From contig CAJTJC010000030.1 of the NCBI GenBank assembly GCA_910576655.1, positions 1 through 5,748 on the forward strand: a stretch of DNA of 5,748 nt. The letters are read 5' to 3'. A program made the position numbers and the translations under genes. Of this stretch, positions 1-5,655 are shown piece by piece; positions within the stretch are counted from its first letter, which is position 1, and every line of letters starts with the position of its first letter. This DNA is from an uncultured Christensenella sp. (lineage in GTDB: Bacteria > Bacillota > Clostridia > Christensenellales > Borkfalkiaceae). Under the pieces are notes generated by a model. That model made no database searches. It had not been told where the DNA came from and was given only the letters and a program-made list of their open reading frames with translations.

Positions 1-33
1 AGGCGCAATTTCATTTGATTTTGCTTTTTACGG

Positions 34-70
34 AAAAAAATCGAAAATTTTTGAAAAAAGTTTAAAATTT
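34..70. other. Phased A-tracts upstream of the recombinase promoter
   Basis: Four runs of A start at 34, 44, 54 and 64 (A7, A4 followed by T5, A6, A4 followed by T3), exactly 10 bp apart, ending just before the -35 box at 74. Runs of A in helical phase are known to bend DNA, and A/T-rich DNA directly upstream of a -35 box can act as an UP element that contacts the RNA polymerase alpha subunit. The periodicity is seen directly; bending and promoter stimulation are inferred. Confidence 0.5.
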
Positions 71-73
71 CTA

Positions 74-103
74 TTGACAAACGCTTTTGAACAATGTTAT
101 TAT
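74..103 (+). promoter_or_regulatory. Sigma-A-type promoter of the tyrosine recombinase gene
   Basis: A perfect -35 TTGACA lies at 74-79 and a -10 TATTAT at 98-103, with an 18-bp spacer. The -10 is preceded by TG one base away (95-96), giving an extended -10. Transcription should start near 110, leaving a leader of about 85 nt before the ATG at 196. That leader contains the 28-bp palindrome at 121-148. Confidence 0.75.
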
Positions 104-120
104 GTTATCGAAGATTTAAG

Positions 121-148
121 TGTTCGTAAAAGCTGTGTTTTACGAATA
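121..148. repeat. 28-bp palindrome (11-6-11) in the recombinase leader
   Basis: A perfect 9-bp inverted repeat (TTCGTAAAA at 123-131, TTTTACGAA at 138-146) flanks the 6-bp centre GCTGTG. Adding the two outer bases on each side gives arms of 11 bp and a total of 28 bp, the layout of a dif/Xer recombination core site. The left arm agrees with the commonly quoted Firmicutes dif left arm at about 7 of 11 bases and the right arm at about 5 of 11, so sequence support is modest. As RNA it would form a hairpin in the leader. It is not followed by a T-run, so a terminator is unlikely. It could be a recombination site, a binding site for autoregulation, or just an mRNA hairpin. Confidence 0.45.
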
Positions 149-195
149 GTTAGACTTATACTAAAAAACTTACTTTACACTTATTCGGATTAATT

Positions 196-1248
196 ATGGG
201 CGACGATTACTACGTAAAAAGAAACAACAAAAATCTTGAAACCGTCGACAAATTGCTTGAAAACGATTTGCCGCTTTTTTGCTACGATTATTTTTTGGCC
301 ATCGACAGTCAGACCAGTCCGCTTACTCGCTTGAATTATGCGCACGATTTAAAGATATTCTTTTACTTCCTGCAGGAAAAAAAATTCAGGCGTCAAAAAC
401 AAGTGCGCGACTTTACGTTGAACGATATCGAACAGATTACAAGCAATGACATCGAATATTTTTTGAGCTACCTTTCCCACTACTATTTTGAGAATAAAGA
501 ACATAACTGCAATGAAAGAGCGAAAGCGCGAAAACTTTCATCGGTCAGGGCTATGTATAAATTTTTCTTTAATAAGGGATATATCAGCGTAGATAATTCT
601 GCAAAAGTAGCCACGCCGAAGCTACACGAAAAACCGATAATAAGGCTCAATTCTGGCGAGGTGTTCGATATTATCGGAACTGCCGAAAGTGGTTCCGGAC
701 TTACTCCCCACCAAAAAGCTTATCATGAAAAAAATAAAGTCCGCGATACTGCAATATTAATGCTGTTTCTCGGCACGGGTATTCGTATAAGCGAACTCGT
801 CGGTTTAAATAACGAAGATTTGAATTTTAAAGACAATTCCTTTGTGGTAACGAGAAAGGGCGGAAATAAATCAATATTATATTTCGACGACGAAGTTGCT
901 GAGGCTTTAAAAAAGTATCTCGATTACAAAGAACAGAATACTGAAATATTGCAAGAGCCAGATGCACTCTTCCTCTCCTCCAACACTCGCAGACTGACAG
1001 TTAGGGCCGTTGAAAATTTAGTTCAGAAATATGCTAAAATAGTTTCGCCTTTAAAAAAAATAACGCCACATAAGTTGCGCTCTACCTACGGAACGCAGCT
1101 ATATAAAGCGACAGGCGATATTTATATCGTTGCCGACGTGCTTGGACATAAGGACGTAAATACAACAAGAAAGCATTATGCTGCCATTAGCGAAGACAAT
1201 AGGCGCGCTGTAGCCGGTAAAGTAAAGCTTAAACCCGAGGATAATTAG
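196..1248 (+). CDS. Tyrosine recombinase of the XerC/XerD family
   Basis: A 350-residue site-specific recombinase that would cut and rejoin DNA at paired core sites through a 3'-phosphotyrosine intermediate in the cytoplasm. The N-terminal SAM-like core-binding domain spans roughly residues 20-130. The catalytic domain (about 150-345) has the full active set: R197 in GTGIRISEL, K221 in TRKGGN, H292 and R295 in PHKLRST, H318 in LGHKD, and the nucleophile Y328 in RKHYA. The length is somewhat above the usual ~300 for XerC/D, with extra residues at the N-terminus and in a linker around 163-182. The ATG at 196 has only a weak CGGA upstream, and no better start is visible. It has its own promoter at 74-103. 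No phage, transposon or cargo genes are nearby, so a housekeeping chromosome-dimer role is plausible; an integrase of a small element is the alternative. Assignment to XerC or XerD proper cannot be made here. Its last 20 bp overlap the kinase reading convergently. Confidence 0.93.
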   Translation: MGDDYYVKRNNKNLETVDKLLENDLPLFCYDYFLAIDSQTSPLTRLNYAHDLKIFFYFLQEKKFRRQKQVRDFTLNDIEQITSNDIEYFLSYLSHYYFENKEHNCNERAKARKLSSVRAMYKFFFNKGYISVDNSAKVATPKLHEKPIIRLNSGEVFDIIGTAESGSGLTPHQKAYHEKNKVRDTAILMLFLGTGIRISELVGLNNEDLNFKDNSFVVTRKGGNKSILYFDDEVAEALKKYLDYKEQNTEILQEPDALFLSSNTRRLTVRAVENLVQKYAKIVSPLKKITPHKLRSTYGTQLYKATGDIYIVADVLGHKDVNTTRKHYAAISEDNRRAVAGKVKLKPEDN

Positions 1249-2128
1249 CCGCTATATCGTTAATTTCTTTTTCAGTTAAAAAACCGTTTGACGCTCCGTT
1301 ACAAGTGATTTTGTGAGAGGCAAAAATTTGTGCTCTTCGTAATGCTTCGTACGTCTCGTATCCGTTAGCGTAAAAGTGTACGAAGGCCGCTGAATAGCGA
1401 GTCCCCTGCTCCGACGGTATTTAGCACGTTTTGTGTTGGAAATGCCGGGAAAGATTTTATAATGTCTGATTCGCGGGTATAAATTGCCGCGCCTTCACCT
1501 CCACGCCCTAATACTATAATTTTATTTTTATAAGTTTTTGCTAAATTATAAATTCTTCATAATTTCCGCCGATATTCTCGTCACTAAGAAACAGAATATC
1601 GGCATATTTCATAAATTCGCAATTATATTCGTCATTTACGTCCGAAAGCACGTGTACGTCGGTAGCAATCAGCTTTCCCTCCTCCTTTGCTATTCGTAAC
1701 AGCGGACGATTGAAATTTATGTTACAAGCAACAATTAAATCAACATCCTGTACGACTGAGCGTTCAAATCCATACTCCGTTTCCTGAATATTTTTTAAAT
1801 CGCAGTAAATCTGTCTTTTCCCCTCGTTATCATACAAAACGACGGAATTCGGAGTTTTATCAAGCTTAGACTTAATATATTTAGTGTCGATTGACAATTC
1901 ACGTAGAGCGTTATGGATATAAGCTGCATGAAAATCGCGCCCGATTATCGACGTTAAACGCACCTTATCGCCTAAAACGGTCAATGCTTTGGAAATATTA
2001 AAGGCTACGCCGGCAGCATAGGTATCTATTCCGAAGAAATTATAGTCTATGGGATAATATGAAATCGGAAATTGACGCACCGAAACGTCGGTTTCGGTGT
2101 TTAAAAGCCCGCTTACAAGAATTTTCAT
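1229..2128 (-). pseudogene. PfkB-family carbohydrate kinase, broken by two one-base frameshifts
   Basis: Members of this family phosphorylate sugars or nucleosides with ATP; the substrate here cannot be read from sequence. The ATG at 2128 opens a 195-codon frame (MKILVSGLLN, then an AGVAFNISKALTVLG sugar-binding segment) that stops at TAG 1541-1543. The protein continues in another frame with NLAKTYKNKIIVLGRGGEGA and the hallmark GAGDSLFSG (catalytic Asp codon 1401-1403), which stops at 1365-1367. A third frame carries FVHFYANGYETYEALRRAQ to a TAA at 1229-1231. Restoring one A near 1544-1551 and removing one C near 1385-1388 gives exactly 300 codons including the stop (299 residues), the normal size for the family. 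Neither site looks like a programmed slippery site. As it stands the product lacks the catalytic end. The open possibilities are a recent pseudogene or two assembly/sequencing indels. It begins 15 nt after the cysteine-rich gene and probably shares its transcript. Only a weak ribosome site (GCGAG) precedes the ATG. Confidence 0.85.
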
Positions 2129-2143
2129 TTGTCTATACTCGCT

Positions 2144-2317
2144 TTATTCCGTATCAAGAAGTATTTTATCGATTTTTATTACAGCGTCGTCCTGAATATT
2201 CAGACATTTGCCGCAGTTATCGCAAATTTTATTTTTGTCTAAATCACATATTTCACATTCAAGGCAACCGATGCAGTCCCTGTCGTATAATACGCATTTT
2301 TCCGTTCTCTTTTCCAT
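2144..2317 (-). CDS. Small cysteine-rich protein, possible metal or Fe-S binder
   Basis: A 57-residue protein starting MEKRTEKC at ATG 2317. It has eight cysteines (8, 15, 18, 21, 24, 32, 35, 38) arranged as CX2CX2CX2C and then CX2CX2C, with a CDLDKNKICDNCGKC core. The tight spacing suggests a structural zinc site or iron-sulfur clusters. It lacks the classical CX2CX2CX3CP ferredoxin pattern, and the function is unknown to me. The remaining C-terminal part is acidic and aliphatic. The frame stays open further upstream, but that part looks non-coding and includes the promoter and LexA box, so the ATG at 2317 is preferred. No Shine-Dalgarno sequence is visible, and the predicted start of transcription falls on the ATG itself. 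It is divergent from lexA and lies 15 nt before the kinase gene. Confidence 0.72.
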   Translation of the reverse strand: MEKRTEKCVLYDRDCIGCLECEICDLDKNKICDNCGKCLNIQDDAVIKIDKILLDTE

Positions 2318-2323
2318 ATTCAA

Positions 2324-2352
2324 ATTATAACACGGTATTTTATTAAAAACAA
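2324..2352 (-). promoter_or_regulatory. Promoter of the cysteine-rich gene and kinase
   Basis: Read on the - strand, a -35-like TTGTTT (2352-2347), a 17-bp spacer and a TATAAT (2329-2324) preceded by TG one base away form an extended -10 promoter. Only six bases lie between the -10 and the ATG at 2317, so transcription is predicted to begin at about the first base of the start codon. That would make the message leaderless. Confidence 0.6.
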
Positions 2353-2363
2353 GTAAAAAATAT

Positions 2364-2377
2364 AGAACAAATGTTTG
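2364..2377 (+). promoter_or_regulatory. LexA operator (SOS box)
   Basis: AGAACAAATGTTTG matches the core of the Bacillus-type SOS box consensus CGAACRNRYGTTYG/C: GAAC, the A/N/A/T centre and GTTT all fit, and only the flanking first base differs. It overlaps the -35 box of lexA (2375-2380), which is the expected position for LexA repressing its own gene. It also sits upstream of the divergent promoter of the cysteine-rich gene. Confidence 0.78.
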
Positions 2378-2403
2378 CTTTTGTTTAATTTCTATGATAT
2401 AAT
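2375..2403 (+). promoter_or_regulatory. lexA promoter with extended -10
   Basis: A -35 TTGCTT at 2375-2380, a 17-bp spacer and a perfect TATAAT at 2398-2403, preceded by TG (2395-2396) one base away. The expected start of transcription (about 2409-2410) falls on the AGGAGG ribosome site, so the leader would be only about 10-11 nt. Confidence 0.68.
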
Positions 2404-2408
2404 ATTTC

Positions 2409-2414
2409 AGGAGG
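2409..2414 (+). promoter_or_regulatory. lexA ribosome binding site
   Basis: AGGAGG, the strongest Shine-Dalgarno sequence in the window, ends 5 nt before the ATG at 2420. It decides the start of lexA, because an in-frame ATG at 2375 lies inside the SOS box and promoter. Confidence 0.85.
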
Positions 2415-2419
2415 CTGAA

Positions 2420-3001
2420 ATGAAGCGTGTTGATAAAAGTGAAATGATATTCGAGTTTATGCAAAAATTCATTGCGGAAAACGGTTATTCCCCTACCGTC
2501 AGAGAAATTTGCAGGGCTTGCGACATAAAATCTACCGCCACCGTTTTTACGTATATAAACGAGCTTGCCGACCGCGGCGTAATAAATAAGGCAGATAACA
2601 GAAACCGTGCCGTTTCTTTAAAACAAAAGGTCGTCAACGTGCCGCTTATCGGTACAGTTGCTGCGGGACAGCCCATTTTTGCCACCGAAAATTATGAAGG
2701 CGTATACTCGATACCGAACAATTTTTTTATTGGCGACGATTTGTTTATGCTCAACGTAAAGGGTGATTCGATGATAAATATCGGTATGTTTGACGGCGAT
2801 AAAATAATCGTTAAAAAGCAGGAAACTGCAAATAATGGTGATATTGTCGTTGCTCTCGTTGACGATAGCGCAACGGTTAAAAGATTTTTCAAGAGGGACG
2901 GAAATATCGTCCTCCACCCTGAAAACGACGATATGCAGGACTTTATTTTTAAAGACGTTCAGATTTTGGGCAAGGTCGTAGGACTAATGAGAAACATTTA
3001 A
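2420..3001 (+). CDS. lexA: LexA, SOS-response transcriptional repressor
   Basis: A 193-residue repressor that binds SOS boxes as a dimer and cleaves itself when activated RecA filaments signal DNA damage, releasing SOS genes. The N-terminal winged-helix DNA-binding domain covers about residues 1-67, with the recognition helix around STATVFTYINEL. The C-terminal S24-type protease domain starts around residue 73. The self-cleavage bond is A82-G83 in VAAGQP, the nucleophile is S117 in GDSM, and the general base is K154 in TVKRF. All are intact, so the protein should be inducible. The start at 2420 is set by AGGAGG; the coding frame extends 15 codons upstream, but that stretch is promoter. A near-consensus SOS box overlaps the -35, consistent with autoregulation. 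The neighbour on the left is divergent, and the strong hairpin at 3003-3035 ends the gene. Confidence 0.96.
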   Translation: MKRVDKSEMIFEFMQKFIAENGYSPTVREICRACDIKSTATVFTYINELADRGVINKADNRNRAVSLKQKVVNVPLIGTVAAGQPIFATENYEGVYSIPNNFFIGDDLFMLNVKGDSMINIGMFDGDKIIVKKQETANNGDIVVALVDDSATVKRFFKRDGNIVLHPENDDMQDFIFKDVQILGKVVGLMRNI

Positions 3002-3002
3002 T

Positions 3003-3035
3003 AAAAAGCGTTTTGCATTATGCAAAACGCTTTTT
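3003..3035. terminator. Bidirectional intrinsic terminator between lexA and rluB
   Basis: A 14-bp perfect stem (AAAAAGCGTTTTGC at 3003-3016 with its complement at 3022-3035) has a 5-nt loop. It begins two bases after the lexA stop codon and ends three bases before the rluB stop codon on the other strand. The T-runs at both ends of the stem let it serve both converging genes; the run is stronger for lexA (T6 at 3031-3036). Confidence 0.9.
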
Positions 3036-3038
3036 TAA

Positions 3039-3737
3039 TTATATAGACATTAAATAATCGACCTCTTGTTTACTTAGCTTTCTGTATTTTCCTCTGTCAA
3101 GTCCGCGCAGAGACAGTTCGCCAATCTTAATGCGCTTTAACAGCATTACCTCTTTCCCTATTGCCGCAAACATTTTGCGTACCTCACGGTTTTTGCCTTC
3201 GTACAGAGTTACGTGAGCTTTCGTGTAGTCCTTATTAGTTTCCACAATATGAGCTTTACACTTTTTAGTTACGTATCCGTCGATTTCTATGCCGCTACGA
3301 ATAGGGTTTAAATCCGTTTCCGTCAGCTTGCCCTCTACCTTAACGAGATAAGTTTTGGGGACGTTGTTCGACGGATGAGTTAAATGCTGGGCAAGCTCGC
3401 CGTCGGTCGTAAGAATTATAAGGCCCTCGCTATCGTAGTCAAGTCTACCTACGGGATAAATACGTCCTGCATTTTCAGGCATTAAATCAAGAACGGTTTT
3501 TCTTCCCTTCTCGTCCGAAACGCTACAAATATAACCCTTCGGCTTATTCAAAACGTAATATTCGTTTTTCTTTAATGCAATAGTCTTGCCGTCTACGCAG
3601 ACCTCGTCGCCGTCGACAACCTCCGCGCCGAGCAAAGCCGTACGCCCGTTTACCGTTACTCTTTTATCCTGTATAAGCTTGTCGCATTCTCTTCTTGAAG
3701 CAATTCCAGAAGCCGCAAGGTATTTGTTTATTCTCAT
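3039..3737 (-). CDS. rluB: rRNA pseudouridine synthase, RluB/RsuA family
   Basis: A 232-residue enzyme that converts a specific uridine in ribosomal RNA to pseudouridine; RluB in other bacteria modifies 23S rRNA helix 89. The N-terminal S4 RNA-binding domain (about 1-48) starts with MRINKYLAASGIASRR. The catalytic domain has NKPKG at 64-68 and the signature GRLDYDSEGL, in which D100 is the catalytic aspartate. A conserved GKNREVRKM segment follows near 180-190. Length and motifs are those of the RluB/RsuA/RluE/F branch. The choice of RluB over RsuA rests mainly on gene context, since rluB follows a D,D-carboxypeptidase in Bacillus as well. It starts 25 nt after the carboxypeptidase stop with only a weak ribosome site, and is the last gene before the terminator. 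Confidence 0.93.
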   Translation of the reverse strand: MRINKYLAASGIASRRECDKLIQDKRVTVNGRTALLGAEVVDGDEVCVDGKTIALKKNEYYVLNKPKGYICSVSDEKGRKTVLDLMPENAGRIYPVGRLDYDSEGLIILTTDGELAQHLTHPSNNVPKTYLVKVEGKLTETDLNPIRSGIEIDGYVTKKCKAHIVETNKDYTKAHVTLYEGKNREVRKMFAAIGKEVMLLKRIKIGELSLRGLDRGKYRKLSKQEVDYLMSI

Positions 3738-3762
3738 TATATAGTCCGTAAAAGTTTATTTA

Positions 3763-4749
3763 CTATATACTATATAATTTACCCGTAAAAATCAACTTAT
3801 TTTCGTTATAAATGAGAAGTTGGGCAATTTCTTCGCAATTTTCGACCGGTTCTATACGGTAAGATATTTTTGCCGCGCTTTCTATAACTAATTTTTCGTC
3901 GTTTCTAAGTGCGCAAAGTCTTCCGTTAAGATTAAAAGCTTTACCGCAATCCAGCTTTAAAAGCTTGAACTTTTTAAAGCATGTTTCAAAAATATCGATG
4001 CTGCGTTCGTACATTTCCGGGCAGTTAAGAACCACCGTAACAACGTCCATTCCGTCGCGTTCGGCAGAAGATACCAGACATCTGCCTGCTTTTAAAGTAT
4101 ACCCCGTCTTGATGCCGTTGGCGTTTTCGTATTTGTAAAGGATTTTATTTTTATTTACAAAGCTTTTATATTTGCCCTTATAGCTTTTAGTGGAAACTAT
4201 TTGCTTGAAGGTTTCGTTTTTCATAGCATAGCAGGCTATGGTACACAAATCGTACGCCGTCGTGTAATGATTGTCGTCGGGAAGTCCGCTCGGATTCATA
4301 AAATTAGAATTATTCGCCCCGATTGCCTTTGCCCGCTCACACATAACCTCTGCAAATTTTTCAATGCTTCCGCTATGATGTATTGCAAGCGCAGCGGCGC
4401 TGTCGTTTCCCGACCGCAGCATAAGTCCGTAAAGCAAATCTCTGATGTCAATCTTTTCTTCTTTTTGAAGATATATACTGGACCCTTCCACACCGACAGC
4501 GGCATCCGGAACTGTAATCTCTTCGTCGAGATTGCAGTCTTCGATGGCTATAATTGCAGTAAGAATTTTGGTGGTACTTGCCATAGGCAGGCGCGCGTGC
4601 GCATTGCTTTCCGTAAGTACCGTTCCGGTGGATAGCTCCATTGCAATTTCCGCCCGCGCGCTCGCCTGTACGTCAATGCCGTGCGTTGCGACCGTTATAC
4701 ACGAAAATGCTACCGCCAGACTCAGTAAAGATAAAATGAATTTACGCAT
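3763..4749 (-). CDS. D-alanyl-D-alanine carboxypeptidase (low-mass penicillin-binding protein)
   Basis: A secreted serine peptidase of family S11 that removes the terminal D-alanine from peptidoglycan stem peptides and so limits cross-linking. It has 328 residues. The signal peptide is MRKF plus a hydrophobic stretch (about 5-22), with probable cleavage after VQA at residue 29. All three penicillin-binding motifs are present: SxxK S58-K61 (STTK, nucleophile S58), SGN 113-115, and KTG 214-216. A C-terminal PBP5-like beta domain covers roughly 235-328. The chain ends at KLYSI without a visible amphipathic membrane-anchoring helix, unlike the longer PBP5/DacF proteins. By context it matches the sporulation-type dacB/dacF enzymes that shape the spore cortex, but that role is inferred and no symbol is assigned. 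Its ATG overlaps the gerW stop region by 8 bp, with no clear ribosome site, suggesting translational coupling. Confidence 0.94.
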   Translation of the reverse strand: MRKFILSLLSLAVAFSCITVATHGIDVQASARAEIAMELSTGTVLTESNAHARLPMASTTKILTAIIAIEDCNLDEEITVPDAAVGVEGSSIYLQKEEKIDIRDLLYGLMLRSGNDSAAALAIHHSGSIEKFAEVMCERAKAIGANNSNFMNPSGLPDDNHYTTAYDLCTIACYAMKNETFKQIVSTKSYKGKYKSFVNKNKILYKYENANGIKTGYTLKAGRCLVSSAERDGMDVVTVVLNCPEMYERSIDIFETCFKKFKLLKLDCGKAFNLNGRLCALRNDEKLVIESAAKISYRIEPVENCEEIAQLLIYNENKLIFTGKLYSI

Positions 4750-5116
4750 TGTCCGAAATTTTATGCATCAATTCGCCCGTTTTGTCTATAAGCGTATCGA
4801 TTGCACCCTCTTCCATTTTTAACAGTCTGCAACCTTTACCGTCGTCTACTAGAAACCCCTTCGGCTTAACGGTAATTACGGTTCCGTTACCGCCAGCAAG
4901 CTTAAATCCGTCAGATTCTTTAAAAGTTTTAATGTCACCGTATTCACCTCCGCCGCTGAGATTTACGACGGTAACGGACGAAAGCGGGATAACCTCCGCT
5001 CCGCTTACGGTGATAATGGATTTGCCTATTACAGTGTTTGCGTCGGCAACCTTATCAATAGATAAAGCGGGTTGACTGAAATCTTTTTCTTTGTCTTTTT
5101 TAATTTTTGCGTTCAT
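4742..5116 (-). CDS. gerW: GerW family sporulation protein (YtfJ)
   Basis: A 124-residue cytoplasmic protein of the GerW/YtfJ family, which in Bacillus is made in the forespore and is linked to germination. Family features in order: ADANTVIGKSI near 24-34, the VIPLSSV segment (42-48), a glycine-rich GGGEYG (55-60), a second glycine-rich AGGNGT (74-79) and GFLV (87-90), ending in a helical tail with TLIDKTGEL. It is short for the family, and the second glycine-rich segment is reduced. The ATG at 5116 follows GGAG by 7 nt and overlaps the upstream gene by 17 bp. The biochemical function of the family is not settled. The gene is the best direct hint in the window that the organism, or its ancestor, sporulates. 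Confidence 0.85.
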   Translation of the reverse strand: MNAKIKKDKEKDFSQPALSIDKVADANTVIGKSIITVSGAEVIPLSSVTVVNLSGGGEYGDIKTFKESDGFKLAGGNGTVITVKPKGFLVDDGKGCRLLKMEEGAIDTLIDKTGELMHKISDNA

Positions 5117-5615
5117 TTAGTTTCTCCATTAAAATTGCTAATATAATTTTTGTGATAACGAAAAGATTGATTATCGTTACCGCTTTGGCGTAATATCTTA
5201 TTTCGGAATGTTCCTGATTTAAAACCGTATAATTACTTAGCTTGACGGTATTGCCGTTAATCTTTAAAAAATTATACAATGCCGTAGTAAATCCGTGCTG
5301 AGCAAGAGCCGCATACGCATTCTCCTGTTTCATAACGCCGAAATCAGTCAACTGAATAATTTTATGAATACATAGCTTATTGAAAATTTTATAAAAATTC
5401 AATTTAAAAGTTTCAAAGCTTATATTTTTGCTTTTACCGTTAACCTGCATTTCGTTTAATTTATCTTTAACTGTATTAATATTGTAAATTCGTATAAATC
5501 TGAAAATCGTTACGTTAATACTCGCGTATTTTTGTTCGGTGTTTATATAAATGTAATTGAAGACGTGTATGGGAAAAACAGATATTAAAAATCCCGCCGC
5601 CGCCATATAAATCAT
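5100..5615 (-). CDS. DUF2953-like membrane protein (YtfI type)
   Basis: A 171-residue protein from the ATG at 5615. The hydrophobic N-terminus MIYMAAAGFLISVFPIHVF (1-19) is a likely membrane segment, and a second lies near 145-163. The segment AYAALAQHGFTTALYNFL (100-117) resembles the conserved core of DUF2953 proteins, which commonly sit directly before gerW. The match is loose, so the family call is partly from context. The function is unknown. The frame could be opened earlier by a GTG at 5687, but that codon lies in the terminator stem and upstream of the TATAAT, so 5615 (or ATG 5606) is preferred. No strong ribosome site is seen before either. Its end overlaps the start of gerW by 17 bp. 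It is the first gene of the unit running to rluB. Confidence 0.7.
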   Translation of the reverse strand: MIYMAAAGFLISVFPIHVFNYIYINTEQKYASINVTIFRFIRIYNINTVKDKLNEMQVNGKSKNISFETFKLNFYKIFNKLCIHKIIQLTDFGVMKQENAYAALAQHGFTTALYNFLKINGNTVKLSNYTVLNQEHSEIRYYAKAVTIINLFVITKIILAILMEKLNERKN

Positions 5616-5655
5616 CGCTACGCTCACGGTATTATTATTTGTAACGGTCTGGTAA

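Noticed and set aside
1..14. Possible minus-strand start (ATG at 14-12, MKLR...) of a gene leaving the window.
   Set aside because: Only four codons are visible, with no ribosome site, so it cannot be supported.
88..100. SOS-box-like GAACAATGTTAT between the -35 and -10 of the recombinase promoter.
   Set aside because: The GAAC and GTT halves are 3 bp apart instead of 4, and the right half is incomplete, so it does not fit the LexA consensus despite similarity to the real box at 2364-2377.
2..193. An uninterrupted + strand frame running from the left edge to TAA at 191-193, just before the recombinase ATG.
   Set aside because: It has no ATG, overlaps a strong promoter, phased A-tracts and a palindrome, and its translation resembles no family I know. 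In AT-rich DNA a frame of this length can arise by chance.
1249..1540. An apparent 290-bp intergenic gap after the recombinase.
   Set aside because: It encodes the C-terminal third of the PfkB kinase in two shifted frames, including the GAGD motif.
1541..1552. Programmed ribosomal frameshift in the kinase gene.
   Set aside because: No X-XXY-YYZ slippery heptamer lies in frame at the break, no stimulatory hairpin is evident, and a second unrelated shift is needed further on.
2059..2346. A 95-codon + strand frame across the kinase start and the cysteine-rich gene.
   Set aside because: It is antisense to two better-supported genes, has no ribosome site, and its composition looks like a shadow frame.
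4201..4635. A 144-codon + strand frame inside the carboxypeptidase gene.
   Set aside because: The opposite strand carries a complete penicillin-binding protein with all motifs, so this is its complement.
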